The notes under the pieces are model-generated. The model worked only from the letters and a program-made list of their open reading frames with translations, did not search any database and was not told where the DNA came from. Made by a program: the position numbers and the translations under genes. From an uncultured Actinomycetes bacterium (lineage in GTDB: Bacteria; Actinomycetota; Actinomycetes; Nanopelagicales; Nanopelagicaceae), in NCBI GenBank assembly GCA_903834515.1, contig CAILJM010000025.1, positions 1 to 64,000 on the forward strand: a stretch of 64,000 nucleotides of DNA, read 5' to 3'. Each line of letters starts with the position of its first letter. Position 1 is the stretch's first letter. Shown piece after piece: positions 41,160-54,325 of the stretch.

Positions 41160-42623
41160 ATGAATACAACGACCTTAGTTGATTTTCCGAGTCACGACCC
41201 AGCTACAGGAGAGGTCATCGCTCGCTTTCGAAACTCTTCGAAGGAGGAAGTTGATGCAGCGGTCTCTCGCGCTCGCGCTAGTACCCAGGCATGGCAGGCT
41301 CTTGGCTTTAACGGTCGAAAGAAGATTCTCGTTGCCTGGGATGCGGTCCTCACAAAGCGGTTAGAAGAGTTAGCGGCGCTTGTCGCACGTGAGACTGGAA
41401 AACCTCTGAGCGATGCGACACTTGAGATCTCACTTGCTATTGGGCATCTTGATTGGGCTGCGAAGAACGCATCTAAGTATCTCTCACCTGTATCTCGCAA
41501 TCCCGGTTTGATTATGGCGAATATGAAAGCACGTGTTGAACGTGCACCGTATGGAGTCGTGGGGGTCATCGGTCCGTGGAACTATCCCGTCTTTACACCG
41601 ATGGGATCAATTGCCTACTCGCTTGCAGCTGGAAATACTGTCGTCTTCAAACCGAGTGAATACACGCCTGGCGTTGGTGAATGGCTCGGCGAGACATTTG
41701 CAGAAGTTGCGCCATTTCCTGATATTTTCCAAGTAGTAACCGGTCTTGCTTCTACCGGAGAGGCTTTAACCTCTTCCCAGATCGACAAGATTGCATTCAC
41801 GGGATCGACTCGCACCGCAAAGCGCGTAGCAGCTGCAGCGGGTGAGCGGATGATCCCAACCGTTCTCGAATGCGGGGGTAAAGATCCAGTTATCATCGAT
41901 AAAGATGCGAATATCAAGAAGGCCGCAGAGTTCGCCCTCTGGCTCGCGATGTCGAATGCAGGACAGACCTGCATCGGCGCAGAGCGCGTTTACGTTCACC
42001 ACGAAGTTGCAGATCACTTTATTCGGGAGATCGGCGCAATGGCTGCCGAGATTCACCCCGGGGTCAACAAGAATTACGGACCTGCAACGATGCCATCACA
42101 ACTCAACATTATCCAAAGCCATATCGACGATGCAGCAGCAAAGGGCGCGAAGTTCCTCATTGGTGGAACTGATTCCGTTCAACCTCCGTATGTACAGCCG
42201 ACGATCATGCTTGATGTGCCCGAAGATTCGCTCGCAATTACGGATGAGACGTTTGGGCCGACTCTGACAATTAATCGAGTACACGATATGGATGAAGCGA
42301 TCCGATTGGCGAATGCCACCAAATATGGACTTGGTGCTTCGGTCTGGTCAAGGCGAAATGGCGAGAAGATTGCCTCAAAACTCGTCACCGGCATGGTGTC
42401 GATTAACTCTGTCATTGGGTTTGCAGGGATTGCGACAGTTCCATTTGGCGGCGTAAAAGATAGCGGCTACGGTCGTATTCATGGGCCAGAAGGTCTTCAT
42501 GAATTTACTTATCTTCGATCCGTTGTCAGTGAGCGATTTGCTCTCCCCATCGCCTTCACAACATTTAAGCGGACAAAGTTTGCCGATCGATTCATCACAT
42601 CAGTAATGAAGTTCTTACATTAA
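41160..42623 (+). CDS. Aldehyde dehydrogenase (succinate-semialdehyde dehydrogenase-like)
   Basis: 487 aa. NAD(P)+-dependent aldehyde dehydrogenase family. Catalytic cysteine in SNAGQTCIGAERVYV, general base in LECGGKDP, nucleotide-binding segments VIGPWNYPVF, VFKPSEYTP and FTGSTRTAKRV. Relatives with this layout are succinic semialdehyde or coniferyl-type dehydrogenases, so the exact aldehyde is unresolved. The C-terminus continues beyond the usual domain by about 30 basic/hydrophobic residues. Start set by the leaderless -10 box. Confidence 0.9.
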   Translation: MNTTTLVDFPSHDPATGEVIARFRNSSKEEVDAAVSRARASTQAWQALGFNGRKKILVAWDAVLTKRLEELAALVARETGKPLSDATLEISLAIGHLDWAAKNASKYLSPVSRNPGLIMANMKARVERAPYGVVGVIGPWNYPVFTPMGSIAYSLAAGNTVVFKPSEYTPGVGEWLGETFAEVAPFPDIFQVVTGLASTGEALTSSQIDKIAFTGSTRTAKRVAAAAGERMIPTVLECGGKDPVIIDKDANIKKAAEFALWLAMSNAGQTCIGAERVYVHHEVADHFIREIGAMAAEIHPGVNKNYGPATMPSQLNIIQSHIDDAAAKGAKFLIGGTDSVQPPYVQPTIMLDVPEDSLAITDETFGPTLTINRVHDMDEAIRLANATKYGLGASVWSRRNGEKIASKLVTGMVSINSVIGFAGIATVPFGGVKDSGYGRIHGPEGLHEFTYLRSVVSERFALPIAFTTFKRTKFADRFITSVMKFLH

Positions 42624-42635
42624 GAATTTGCCAGC

Positions 42636-42971
42636 TTAATATCGGGGCGCGTTACGAGTTCGCTCAGTACGCGGTTGGCGTTGAGCTTTCTTGCCCCAGC
42701 ATGGCGTGTGCCAATGGCGGCGACTTTCGATGTCATCTTCTGGCCATGCCACAACATGCGGGGTTGCCGTTGGGATTAATTGATCGCATCCTGGACAGCG
42801 GTATGGCTTCGTTGAGCTCGAGCCCGTAATTCGGCGAACTTTATAGAAACCGTCGGAATGTTCTTCCGTGCTCTCAAAACTTAAGCCAACATCCTCGATA
42901 TTTCGCTCTTCTGCTCCAGACCCTGCACTTCTCCCCTTGTTCTTCTTGGGGTGATTTCTGCGCGGGCTCAC
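42636..42971 (-). CDS. Conserved actinobacterial small zinc-binding protein
   Basis: 111 aa. A basic N-terminus (MSPRRNHPKKNKGR) is followed by a compact module with [24 protein letters not shown] and RRHWHTPCW, whose Cys/His residues (CxxC, HxH, C) could bind one zinc. A conserved actinobacterial family often labelled as ATP/GTP-binding without evidence; the function is unknown. GTG 42971 is the likely start; no clear SD or -10 position decides it. Divergent from the ABC transporter genes with 28 bp between. Confidence 0.85.
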   Translation of the reverse strand: MSPRRNHPKKNKGRSAGSGAEERNIEDVGLSFESTEEHSDGFYKVRRITGSSSTKPYRCPGCDQLIPTATPHVVAWPEDDIESRRHWHTPCWGKKAQRQPRTERTRNAPRY

Positions 42972-42987
42972 ACGCTAATTATGCGGC

Positions 42988-42993
42988 TATTAT
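42988..42993 (+). promoter_or_regulatory. -10 box of leaderless ABC exporter operon promoter
   Basis: TATTAT, 6 nt before ATG 43000. Confidence 0.6.
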
Positions 42994-42999
42994 GGGGAT

Positions 43000-43857
43000 A
43001 TGACATCTCAGCACGCTGCCATCTCGGTAAAGGGGCTGCGCAAAAGCTATGCGGGTAAGGATGCGGTAGCAGGCCTTGATCTTGAAGTCGCCAAGGGCGA
43101 GATCTTTGCAATCCTTGGGCCCAATGGGGCAGGCAAGACGACAACTGTGGAAATTCTAGAAGGTTATCGCAAGCGTGATTCCGGAGAAGTTTTGGTCTTA
43201 GGCGAGGATCCAGAAAACCCACATTCTGGTGAACTCCATTGGCGAAATCGAATTGGAATAGTTCTCCAGTCAGTCAATGATGCCGGCGATCTCAGTGTTT
43301 CCGAGACTCTCCATCACTACGCTCACTATTACTCCCATGCAAAAGATCCAGATTCTGTTATCGGGCTTGTGGGTCTAAGCGAGAAAAAGGATGCGAAGAT
43401 CGCGACGCTCTCTGGCGGACAGCGTCGAAGGTTGGATGTCGCACTCGGCATCATAGGCTCACCTGAGATTCTCTTTCTCGATGAGCCAACTACTGGATTT
43501 GATCCCGAGGCCCGCAGGGCGTTCTGGGAGTTGATTCGCACCCTTCGCGACGAAGGAACAACAATCTTGCTGACCACGCATTACTTAGATGAGGCCGAAG
43601 CTCTCGCAGATCGGGTTGCAGTCATTAATAAGGGCCTCGTCATAGAAGTTGCCTCCCCGGAACTCCTAGGTGGGAGAGCCACTGCATCGGCGACCGTCTC
43701 CTGGAGTGAAGGTGGAAATAGTAGAAGCGAAGAGACAGATTCGCCCACGCGCTTTGTGCAAGATTTGGCAACGCGCTTCAAGGGTGAGATTCCTGATTTG
43801 GCAATCTCGCGGCCTTCACTTGAAGATATCTATCTGAGAATGATTGGTGAGGCATGA
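43000..43857 (+). CDS. ABC exporter ATP-binding protein
   Basis: 285 aa. Walker [13 protein letters not shown] signature [12 protein letters not shown], Walker [13 protein letters not shown], and switch histidine in [11 protein letters not shown]. The C-terminal extension of about 70 residues is typical of exporters of the drug or natural-product type (DrrA/NatA-like). Its stop overlaps the permease start (ATGA). The cargo is unknown. Confidence 0.93.
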   Translation: MTSQHAAISVKGLRKSYAGKDAVAGLDLEVAKGEIFAILGPNGAGKTTTVEILEGYRKRDSGEVLVLGEDPENPHSGELHWRNRIGIVLQSVNDAGDLSVSETLHHYAHYYSHAKDPDSVIGLVGLSEKKDAKIATLSGGQRRRLDVALGIIGSPEILFLDEPTTGFDPEARRAFWELIRTLRDEGTTILLTTHYLDEAEALADRVAVINKGLVIEVASPELLGGRATASATVSWSEGGNSRSEETDSPTRFVQDLATRFKGEIPDLAISRPSLEDIYLRMIGEA

Positions 43858-44636
43858 GCATTCTTAAGCTTGGGGCTCTTCGCGGCCAACTCGAGATTAA
43901 AGAATTTCTTCGTCAGCGTGAATCTGTTGTTTTCACGCTCGCATTTCCCGTGATTCTGCTCTTCATCTTCGGATCAGTATTTAAAAATACGATCGCTCCA
44001 GGGGTGACATTTAGCCAATACTTCGTCGCTGGAATGGTTGCTTCGGGGTTGGTAAATACCGGCTTTCAACAACTCGCTATTGCGATTCCCATGTCTCGAG
44101 ATCTTGGAACTCTCAAGCGACTTCGTGGAACTCCGATGTCGCCAATCTCGTACTTCATCGGGAAGGCCATTGTTGTGACAGCCTCAATGCTCTTTCAAGT
44201 CGCGTTACTGCTTGGTTTTGGTGCACTTCTCTTTGGACTTCATCTTCCAACGTCAGGCATATTGTGGTTGCGATTTACCTGGTTAATTTTGCTAGGAAGT
44301 GCCTGCTCCACTGTCTTAGGGATTGCCTTCTCTTCCGTGCCTAAGAGCGGACGAGGCGCCTCCGCCGTTGTCTCTCCGATAGTGATCGTTCTGCAATTCC
44401 TTTCAGGAGTCTTCTTTGTCTTTTCAGATCTGCCAAAATGGATGCAAGATATCGCAGCGCTCTTCCCTCTTAAGTGGCTCACTCAAGGTATGCGTTCAGT
44501 ATTCCTTCCTTCAGATTTCGCAATGAAAGAAGCTGCTCATTCGTGGGAGCTCGGTAAGACCGCTCTCATACTGGTGATTTGGCTTATCATCGGCACCTTG
44601 CTCTCTATTCGAACATTTAAGTGGTCTGAAGAGTAA
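43854..44636 (+). CDS. ABC-2 type permease
   Basis: 260 aa, six membrane helices in the ABC-2 membrane-protein layout (first near residues 28-45, last near 238-255). Contains the family segment AIAIPMSRDLGTLKRLRGTPMSPISYFIGKA. Pairs with the ATP-binding protein upstream to form an exporter, and its stop shares one base with the start of the secreted protein gene. Confidence 0.9.
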   Translation: MSILKLGALRGQLEIKEFLRQRESVVFTLAFPVILLFIFGSVFKNTIAPGVTFSQYFVAGMVASGLVNTGFQQLAIAIPMSRDLGTLKRLRGTPMSPISYFIGKAIVVTASMLFQVALLLGFGALLFGLHLPTSGILWLRFTWLILLGSACSTVLGIAFSSVPKSGRGASAVVSPIVIVLQFLSGVFFVFSDLPKWMQDIAALFPLKWLTQGMRSVFLPSDFAMKEAAHSWELGKTALILVIWLIIGTLLSIRTFKWSEE

Positions 44637-45538
44637 TGAGAAAATCTCTCTCGCTTCTCATATCACTGGGGCTCCTCTTCCAATTAAGCTCATTCTCGAC
44701 CGCCCTTGCCGCAACCCCTGCAGCGAAGGCAAAAAGTAAAGTAAGTACTCATGCAACCACAAAGAAACCAGTTGCCCATGCAACCACAAAGAAGAAGAGT
44801 GTTACTACGCGCAAAGCGACGGTACGTCATTATTACAAGCCGAAGCGGGTCCCAGTTAAACCCTCGCCATCACCCGTCTGGCCACCCAAGGGATTCGCTT
44901 CAAGCAATGGCGTCTACGCGCTGATTCCTTCTGGGACTCAACTCGTGAGTCTTCTCAGTTCAAAGAAAGCGCTGGCATCCACCGTTAAGCAATGCAAAGC
45001 GATGGCATGCGGTGCGGTCTATGTCGCCTCAGATAGCGCCTGCCTCTATTGGGAGATCAACTCGAAGGTCTATGGACCAAATCCATCAGATGTCACAGCG
45101 ACAATTGAGTATGGAACACTTCGTACCCTCGCTCGAGCTACCAAGAGCCATGAGATATTGCCGGTAATTTTAGTGAGTAACGAACCGCTCTTTCCGCACG
45201 AATCTATAATCCTCAGCACTCTTGGAATTTCTCAAAACAACTTCTATACCCAAATTGCCCAGAGTAAATCTCTGACGCAAATTGCGGGCGCTAAAATCAA
45301 TTCGGTCGTCTCTGCAATCTCGACGGAGGAGTCAAAGGCGATCACCGCACAACTCGCCGCCGGTTCAATTACCAGCGATCAAGCACAAGCACTTCGCGAC
45401 GCTACATCGGTGAGAATTGCTACTGAACTCACAAATTACAACCTAAGCGTCGGAGGCATAACAGTCTCATGTTGGACAGAGGCGCCAACAGAGTCACTCC
45501 CAAGCTCTACCTATTCAATGGCGACTAATCACTTCTAA
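44636..45538 (+). CDS. Secreted protein with Lys/Thr-rich repeats, unknown function
   Basis: 300 aa. Sec signal peptide (about residues 1-26, ending STALA, AA). Then comes a low-complexity basic linker (about 27-80) with the duplicated HATTKKPVA/HATTKKKSV unit, a Pro-rich stretch (VPVKPSPSPVWPPKGF), and a folded domain (about 85-300). The folded part has four cysteines (CKAMAC, CLYW, CW), probably in disulfides, and helix-rich regions such as LTQIAGAKINSVVSAISTEE. Not recognised. The linker suggests wall or anionic-polymer association. In operon with the ABC exporter. Confidence 0.85.
   Translation: MRKSLSLLISLGLLFQLSSFSTALAATPAAKAKSKVSTHATTKKPVAHATTKKKSVTTRKATVRHYYKPKRVPVKPSPSPVWPPKGFASSNGVYALIPSGTQLVSLLSSKKALASTVKQCKAMACGAVYVASDSACLYWEINSKVYGPNPSDVTATIEYGTLRTLARATKSHEILPVILVSNEPLFPHESIILSTLGISQNNFYTQIAQSKSLTQIAGAKINSVVSAISTEESKAITAQLAAGSITSDQAQALRDATSVRIATELTNYNLSVGGITVSCWTEAPTESLPSSTYSMATNHF
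44750..44793 (+). repeat. Two copies of a 17-bp direct repeat within the secreted protein gene
   Basis: CATGCAACCACAAAGAA occurs at 44750-44766 and 44777-44793 (27-bp period). It encodes the repeated HATTKK linker unit. Confidence 0.85.
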
Positions 45539-45548
45539 TCGAGCCCAG

Positions 45549-46124
45549 CTATCGATTAGCCCCTGGTACCCAGAGCTGATCACCAATCGCCTTATTTTCG
45601 ATTCGTGCGAGAACAAAGAGGAGATCTGAAAGGCGATTTAAATATTTCGCCGTGAGTGGATTAACTCCGCCCCCAAATGAGTGAATCGCATGCCAGGTTG
45701 AACGCTCTGCGCGGCGCACAACGGTTCTCGATACGTGAAGGAGTGAGGCAGCAGGAGTTCCCGAAGGCAGAACGAAAGATCGCAAAGGTTCGAGTGAATC
45801 GTTGTAGTGATCGATCTTCTCTTCAAGATAAGTGACTTGTGATTCAAGGACGCGAAGTGGCTCATGGGCAGGGTTGTCGATAACTGGCGTGCAGAGATCG
45901 GCTCCCACATCGAAAAGATCGTTCTGAATGCGGACTAGGAGTTTGATGATCGCCTCGTCGGTTATTTGGCCCAGTGAGAGTGCAACCCCGATAGAAGAGT
46001 TTGCTTCATCTACATCGGCATATGCCTCAAGGCGAGGGTCATTCTTGGAGGTACGTGACATATCCCCTAAGGATGTCGTGCCATCGTCGCCAGTTTTTGT
46101 GTAAATGCGCGTGAGGTTAACCAT
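45549..46124 (-). CDS. Cob(I)alamin adenosyltransferase, PduO type
   Basis: 191 aa. Adenosylates cobalamin with ATP. The ATP-binding start is RIYTKTGDDGTTSLG and the catalytic helix region is SRTVVRRAERSTW with KYLNRLSDLLFVLAR near the end. In actinobacteria it lies next to murA, as here. Leaderless start at ATG 46124, 6 nt after TAGGCT. No cobalamin riboswitch fits, since there is no leader. Confidence 0.93.
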   Translation of the reverse strand: MVNLTRIYTKTGDDGTTSLGDMSRTSKNDPRLEAYADVDEANSSIGVALSLGQITDEAIIKLLVRIQNDLFDVGADLCTPVIDNPAHEPLRVLESQVTYLEEKIDHYNDSLEPLRSFVLPSGTPAASLLHVSRTVVRRAERSTWHAIHSFGGGVNPLTAKYLNRLSDLLFVLARIENKAIGDQLWVPGANR

Positions 46125-46130
46125 GGGATC

Positions 46131-46136
46131 AGCCTA
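46131..46136 (-). promoter_or_regulatory. -10 box of leaderless cobalamin adenosyltransferase promoter
   Basis: TAGGCT on the minus strand, 6 nt before ATG 46124. Confidence 0.6.
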
Positions 46137-46146
46137 GGCGAACAAC

Positions 46147-46152
46147 TAGAAT
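46147..46152 (+). promoter_or_regulatory. -10 box of murA promoter (with leader)
   Basis: TAGAAT predicts transcription from about 46159. This leaves a leader of about 30 nt containing GAGAGGG just before ATG 46192, so the GTG at 46153 right beside the -10 box cannot be the start. Confidence 0.55.
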
Positions 46153-46191
46153 GTGACCACTTGTATTCGCACCTACCGAGAGAGGGCAGGG

Positions 46192-47526
46192 ATGACTGGC
46201 TTGACGAGAAATGCTGGCTCCGGTGATTCCATCGGCGATGCCTTTCGCGTCGTCGGTCCGGCTCGTCTCGTCGGAAAAGTTGCCGTACGTGGTGCTAAGA
46301 ATTCTGCCCTCAAGTTAATGGCTGCATCTCTTCTCGCACCGGGCAAGAACAAACTTCTCAATGTCCCTCATATCGCTGATGTCGAGATCATGGCAGAACT
46401 TCTCGAACGTCTTGGCTGCACTGTTACGCACAACACCGAGGATCACACACTGACAATCGATGTGCCAGAGATTCCTGCACACAAGGCTGATTACGATTTG
46501 GTGCGAAAGATGCGCGCCTCGATAAACGTCCTCGGGCCACTCATCGCCCGCGTAGGTGAAGCAGATGTTGCTCTTCCTGGTGGCGATGCCATTGGTTCAC
46601 GCGGACTGGATTTTCACATTGCTGGGCTGAGAGCGCTCGGCGCAGAGGTGCATTCAGAACATGGGTATGTCATTGCAAAAGCCCCTAATGGACTGGCTGG
46701 CACAAATATCTCACTTGAATTCCCAAGTGTTGGCGCGACTGAAAATCTGATGACGGCTGCGGTTCTGGCCCGTGGTCGCACTGTTATTGAGAACGCGGCG
46801 CGCGAACCAGATATTGCCGATATTGGTGAATACCTCATTGCAATGGGTGCGAAGATCGAAGGGCTCGGAAGCTCGACGATCACCATCGAAGGCGTCGAAA
46901 GACTAAGACCGGCTACTCATGCAACGCTCGCAGATCGAATAGTGACCGGTACTTGGGCATTTGCTGCCGTAATGACCCAAGGTGATATCACAATCATTGG
47001 TGGGCGTCCCGAACACCTAGAAATTCCGCTCGATAAATTAGTGGCAGCCGGCGCTGTTATTACTACAACTCCTGATGGATTCCGAGTGAAGATGGATCGC
47101 AGACCAAGTGCGGTAGATATTGCAACACTCCCCTATCCGGGATTTCCTACAGATTTGCAACCAATGGCAATTTGTATGAATGCAATTGCCCAGGGCCATG
47201 CGATTGTCACGGAGAATGTCTTCGAAGGTCGCTTTATGTTTGTCAATGAATTAAAGCGTCTTGGGGCCACCATCACCGTGGATGGACATCACGCCGCGAT
47301 CAATGGAATCTCTGAACTTTCTGGGGCGCCAGTCTTGGCGACGGATATTCGCGCCGGAGCCGGACTTGTTCTTGCAGGACTTGTAAGTGAGGGCGTAACA
47401 ATTGTCGAGGATGGGTATCACGTAGATCGAGGTTATCCCGATTTTGCAGAAGATCTTCGATCACTCGGAGCGGATGTCACGAGAATCCAACCCAAGTTAA
47501 AAAAGTTATTAAGCGCTCTCACCTAA
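46192..47526 (+). CDS. murA: UDP-N-acetylglucosamine 1-carboxyvinyltransferase MurA (Asp active site)
   Basis: 444 aa from ATG 46192, set by the SD GAGAGG and the -10 box position. Transfers enolpyruvate to UDP-GlcNAc, the first committed step of peptidoglycan synthesis. [15 protein letters not shown] and the flexible loop [15 protein letters not shown] are visible. In the loop, the catalytic cysteine of most bacteria is replaced by aspartate (D132), as in mycobacteria, where this makes the enzyme insensitive to fosfomycin. Its 3' end overlaps the convergent atpC by 18 bp. Confidence 0.96.
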   Translation: MTGLTRNAGSGDSIGDAFRVVGPARLVGKVAVRGAKNSALKLMAASLLAPGKNKLLNVPHIADVEIMAELLERLGCTVTHNTEDHTLTIDVPEIPAHKADYDLVRKMRASINVLGPLIARVGEADVALPGGDAIGSRGLDFHIAGLRALGAEVHSEHGYVIAKAPNGLAGTNISLEFPSVGATENLMTAAVLARGRTVIENAAREPDIADIGEYLIAMGAKIEGLGSSTITIEGVERLRPATHATLADRIVTGTWAFAAVMTQGDITIIGGRPEHLEIPLDKLVAAGAVITTTPDGFRVKMDRRPSAVDIATLPYPGFPTDLQPMAICMNAIAQGHAIVTENVFEGRFMFVNELKRLGATITVDGHHAAINGISELSGAPVLATDIRAGAGLVLAGLVSEGVTIVEDGYHVDRGYPDFAEDLRSLGADVTRIQPKLKKLLSALT

Positions 47527-47766
47527 TACAGAGACGCGATTTTTTGAGACTGAGATAAAGCCGCCGCGCAGAGCGAACTCGTGAGAGCTGCCATCAACGG
47601 CCTTAATCGAGACGTTTCCATCCACCAAGACTCCAAGGAGTGGAGCATGGTCAGGCAAGATTCCAATGTCACCTTCAAGTGTGCGTGCAGAAACCATTGT
47701 GGCTTCGCCCGACCAGACACGCTTTTCGGGCGAAACTACTTCAACGGTGAGATTGGATGATGCCAT
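47509..47766 (-). CDS. atpC: ATP synthase epsilon subunit
   Basis: 85 aa. Only the N-terminal beta-sandwich is present ([42 protein letters not shown]); the C-terminal helical hairpin that inhibits ATP hydrolysis in longer versions is missing. Last gene of the atp operon; its end overlaps murA. Confidence 0.93.
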   Translation of the reverse strand: MASSNLTVEVVSPEKRVWSGEATMVSARTLEGDIGILPDHAPLLGVLVDGNVSIKAVDGSSHEFALRGGFISVSKNRVSVLGESA

Positions 47767-47769
47767 CTG

Positions 47770-50090
<2,321 letters not shown>

Positions 50091-50096
50091 GAGTTC

Positions 50097-51653
50097 TTAC
50101 TTCACCTCTGAAGAGACGAATTGAACCTTGAAAGCCGTGACTGCTTCTTCGAGTGAGGCAACTGTGTCATCAGTGAGTTCACGCGTAGTTGCGATTACAT
50201 CAAAGATTGAGGCGCGTTCACGAGCGATGAAGTCAAGGAACTCTGATTCAAAGCGGCGAATATCTGCAACAGGAATCGAATCCATCTTTCCAGTGGTTCC
50301 AGCCCAGATAGAAACTGCCTGGCGCTCGACTGAATAAGGTGAGTACTGGCCTTGCTTCAGAAGCTCAACCATGCGAGCTCCGCGCTCGAGTTGCGCCTTA
50401 GAAGCCGCATCAAGATCAGAACCGAAAGCTGCGAAAGCTTCGAGTTCGCGATACTGAGCAAGATCAAGACGGAGACGACCTGCAATCTTCTTGATCGCCT
50501 TGGTCTGAGCCGAACCACCAACGCGTGATACCGAGATACCAACGTTGATCGCTGGACGGACACCGGCGTTGAAGAGATCGGTCTCAAGGAAGCACTGACC
50601 ATCAGTAATCGAAATAACGTTGGTAGGAATAAACGCTGAGACGTCATTTCCCTTTGTTTCAATAATTGGCAGGCCAGTCATTGAACCGCCACCGAGCTCA
50701 TCAGAGAGCTTTGCGCAACGCTCGAGAAGACGTGAGTGTAAGTAGAAGACGTCTCCTGGGTAAGCCTCGCGACCTGGTGGACGACGGAGAAGAAGTGAGA
50801 CTGAACGGTAAGCCTCGGCCTGCTTTGAAAGGTCATCAAAGATAATGAGAACGTGCTGGCCGTTGTACATCCAGTGCTGACCGATAGCTGAACCGGTATA
50901 CGGTGCGAGATATTTGAAGCCGGCAGAATCTGATGCTGGTGCTGCAACGATTGTTGTGTACTCCATCGCGCCAGCAGCTTCAAGAGCGCCCTTTACAGAT
51001 GCGATCGTTGAACCCTTCTGGCCAATAGCAACATAGATGCATTTAACTTGCTTCTTTGGGTCGCCAGTCTTCCAGTTATCGCGCTGGTTGATGATCGTGT
51101 CGATTGCAATTGCAGTCTTACCAGTCTGACGGTCACCGATGATCAATTGTCGCTGTCCACGTCCGATAGCGGTCATGGCGTCAATCGCCTTGATACCTGT
51201 CTGCATTGGCTCTTTAACAGGTTGGCGCTGTACAACTGATGGTGCCTGTAGTTCAAGGGCACGAGTTGTTTCAGCCTTGATCTCACCCTTGCCATCGATT
51301 GGCTCGCCGAGCGCGTTTACTACGCGGCCCAAGAATGCGTCGCCAACTGGAACCGAGAGAATTTCTCCAGTGCGGCGGACTGTTGTTCCTTCTTCGATGC
51401 CGGTGAATTCGCCCAAGATAACGACACCGATCTCGCGAACGTCGAGGTTAAGAGCGAGTCCTAACGTTCCGTTCTCAAACTTCAATAGCTCATTTGTCAT
51501 TGTTGAAGGCAGGCCCTCAACGCGTGCGATTCCATCGCCCGCCTCGGTAACTGTGCCGATCTCATCTCGGGCTGCAGCTCCTGGGTTATATGAAGCAACG
51601 TGCTTTGCAAGTGCGTCGCGAATTTCTTCGGGACGAATTGTTAGCTCGGCCAT
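50097..51653 (-). CDS. atpA: ATP synthase F1 alpha subunit
   Basis: 518 aa. Walker A GDRQTGKT (173-180), arginine-finger segment [11 protein letters not shown], and [14 protein letters not shown] near the C-terminus. ATG 51653 follows GAGGGAA. A 72-bp gap (51654-51725) to atpH holds an imperfect hairpin (around CGAATCTC/GAGAATCG) that might tune expression. Confidence 0.97.
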   Translation of the reverse strand: MAELTIRPEEIRDALAKHVASYNPGAAARDEIGTVTEAGDGIARVEGLPSTMTNELLKFENGTLGLALNLDVREIGVVILGEFTGIEEGTTVRRTGEILSVPVGDAFLGRVVNALGEPIDGKGEIKAETTRALELQAPSVVQRQPVKEPMQTGIKAIDAMTAIGRGQRQLIIGDRQTGKTAIAIDTIINQRDNWKTGDPKKQVKCIYVAIGQKGSTIASVKGALEAAGAMEYTTIVAAPASDSAGFKYLAPYTGSAIGQHWMYNGQHVLIIFDDLSKQAEAYRSVSLLLRRPPGREAYPGDVFYLHSRLLERCAKLSDELGGGSMTGLPIIETKGNDVSAFIPTNVISITDGQCFLETDLFNAGVRPAINVGISVSRVGGSAQTKAIKKIAGRLRLDLAQYRELEAFAAFGSDLDAASKAQLERGARMVELLKQGQYSPYSVERQAVSIWAGTTGKMDSIPVADIRRFESEFLDFIARERASIFDVIATTRELTDDTVASLEEAVTAFKVQFVSSEVK

Positions 51654-51725
51654 AATGTATTCCCTCTGTCTCTCTTACTAGTCGAATCTCTTCTTGGTAG
51701 AGAATCGAATTCTTGTGATTCGGAC

Positions 51726-52552
51726 TTAAACAGCGAGCGCTCTGCTCGCTTCTGCCAAACGATTGCTGATGGTTCCATCGATGATCTCGTCGGCGAAGCG
51801 AACTTCAATTCCGCCAAGAACTGCTGGATCAATTTCAGTATTGATATGAACTGGTTGGCCCACATGTGATGTGAGCGAGGCAGCAAGGCGTTCTTGTTGC
51901 GCTGGAGTAAGTGCGATCACGCTACGAACGATCGCCACGAGACGGTTGCGACGAGCAGAGACCCCGTGGGCATAAGCCGCAAGTGCAGCTTCGATGCTTC
52001 GGCCACGAGAACCGCCCACGAGCGCTTCAAGGAGTCGAACTGTCGATGCGCTTGCCTTAGAAGAGAAGATGCTCCCGACGAGGGCGCGCTTACGATCGAT
52101 TGAGTCTGCGCGGTCATTTAACGCGAGGCGAAGATCATTATGAGTAACTAATAAGCGAGAGAAGAGGAAGAGCTCCTCCTCTACGCGATCGAGTGAATTA
52201 TCCTGATTGGCCGAAGTAGCTTCTGCTTCTACGGCAATCTGCTCAATCGCATCCGCTATCTCACCCGAGGTGGACCAGCGCAATCCGGCCGCGCTTACAA
52301 GAAGCGAGAGTGCCTTTGCATTCACTTCTTTGCCAAACAAATCATTGATGAGTGCGCTCTTTGAACCATGATCGCGAGCCGGATCTGTAAGCGCGCGACG
52401 CAAACCTACCGATGAGGCAATTGCTGCAAGCGACTTAAAGAGGTCGGCAGATAGTGCGGTGCACTCAGCAGATGAAGCGCCTTTAAGCTGCTCATCTAGT
52501 GCACCGCGAAGCGCCAAAAGTGATTGGCGACTACTACCACCTAATACGATCA

Positions 52553-52553
<1 letters not shown>
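51726..52553 (-). CDS. atpH: ATP synthase delta subunit
   Basis: 275 aa. Peripheral stalk subunit linking F1 and F0. It is longer than the roughly 180-aa enterobacterial form, as common in actinobacteria, but is not fused to a b subunit as in mycobacteria. The C-terminal part RLVAIVRSVIALTPAQQERLAASLTSHVGQPVHINTEIDPAVLGGIEVRF is the typical delta signature. Its ATG shares a base with the atpF stop. Confidence 0.95.
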
Positions 52554-53104
<551 letters not shown>

Positions 53105-53127
53105 TTAACTGATGAGTAAGGATTGAA

Positions 53128-53331
53128 TTAGAGGACGAATGCGAGTACGAGACCGAATAGCGCCAAAGCTTCTGCCAAAGCGAAGCCGAGAAATGCGATT
53201 GGCTGCAAGACTGAACGTGCTTCAGGCTGACGAGCTACACCGTTGATGTAAGCGGCGAAGATTAAGCCAGTTGCGATTGCAGGTCCGATTGCAGATAGGC
53301 CATAACCGACCAGGTTGAGTGTGCCTTTCAT
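53128..53331 (-). CDS. atpE: ATP synthase F0 subunit c
   Basis: 67 aa from ATG 53331. Two membrane helices joined by the polar loop ARQPEA (33-38). The proton-binding glutamate is E54 in [10 protein letters not shown]. The surrounding residues look like a proton-type rather than sodium-type ring, though this is a judgement by eye. The upstream TTG reading adds 14 residues not found in the family; AAAGG is the SD. Confidence 0.97.
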   Translation of the reverse strand: MKGTLNLVGYGLSAIGPAIATGLIFAAYINGVARQPEARSVLQPIAFLGFALAEALALFGLVLAFVL

Positions 53332-53393
53332 CTTTGTTGCCTTTCGTTCGTTGTACTTATTAGCAAATGCCAATAAGGGGTTTGGGTAAAAAG

Positions 53394-54176
53394 TTAGTGC
53401 TCATCCACCAATGCGCCAGCGATGAAGAGTGCTGAGAGGAGGGTGATGATGTAGGCCTGAAGGCACTGCACCATAAATTCGAAGAATGTCATCGCGATTC
53501 CAAAACCGAAGGAGAATGGTGACAAGATCTTCATAAAGAGATGTGAATCGTGGAGCATGTAGTTTCCGCCGCCGATGAAGACGAGAAGCAGAAGGTGGCC
53601 TGCAAACATATTTGCAAAGAGACGCAGTGAGAGTGTCACTGGGCGAATCAAGAAATAGGTAGCAATTTCAATCGGGGTGAGAAGAATGTATGCGAACTTT
53701 GGAACTCCTGGGAGGAATGCGATTCCTTTGAGGTACTTCCCGATTCCTTGCTTCTTGATACCAATCGCATGGAAGATGAAGTAGGAAAAACCGGCGAGGA
53801 CATAAGGGAATGAAACGTGAGACATTGCAGGGAACTGCAAGAACGGAATAATTCCGAATACGTTATTTACAAGAACAAATGTGAAGAGAGTGAAGAGGAA
53901 TGGCACGAACTGCAAGAAGCCGTGACCGATAATCTCTTCTGCAAGATCCTTGCGCACAAAGGCGTAGATGGATTCGCCAACAAATTGGAGCTTGCCAGGA
54001 ACAATTGCAGCTTTACGTGATGCGGCGATGAAGAATATTGAGATAAGGATGATGCTCAAGAATACGAGCAATACTGGTTTAGTCGAGTATGCGCTGTTAC
54101 CAAAAACGGGAGGTAAATTGAAGTCGTTGGTGCTTGGCGGGACGAACCCTGGGCCAGCTACAGCAGACACGAACAC
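53394..54176 (-). CDS. atpB: ATP synthase F0 subunit a
   Basis: 260 aa, about six membrane helices. The essential arginine lies in [18 protein letters not shown]. Other segments include [22 protein letters not shown] and the C-terminal [20 protein letters not shown] 54176 has GGGAG just upstream as SD. The 149-bp stretch 54177-54325 before it holds no gene that I see; it may contain an internal promoter (for example around TAATAG), which is weak. Confidence 0.97.
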   Translation of the reverse strand: MFVSAVAGPGFVPPSTNDFNLPPVFGNSAYSTKPVLLVFLSIILISIFFIAASRKAAIVPGKLQFVGESIYAFVRKDLAEEIIGHGFLQFVPFLFTLFTFVLVNNVFGIIPFLQFPAMSHVSFPYVLAGFSYFIFHAIGIKKQGIGKYLKGIAFLPGVPKFAYILLTPIEIATYFLIRPVTLSLRLFANMFAGHLLLLVFIGGGNYMLHDSHLFMKILSPFSFGFGIAMTFFEFMVQCLQAYIITLLSALFIAGALVDEH

Positions 54177-54325
54177 GCACTCTCCCTTAATCGATCAGCT
54201 AATCCAACAAAAGGTACGAAACTTAATTTTCTATGGGAAGACGGCGTAACCCTATTAGGAGAGCTACAAAATCCAAAACTCAATCAGGGGGTGAAAAAGG
54301 TGATTTTCAGCCCAGATCGCAGCCG

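Noticed and set aside
42969-42987. Leaderless -10 box for the small zinc protein at 42971
   Set aside because: TAATTA and CATAAT lie near but at 4 nt, not 6-7 nt, from the GTG, so the spacing does not fit.
46125-46152. Possible cobalamin riboswitch before the adenosyltransferase
   Set aside because: The gene starts 6 nt after its -10 box and the gap is far too short.
51654-51725. Terminator between atpA and atpH
   Set aside because: The inverted repeat there is imperfect and lies inside an operon that must be read through.
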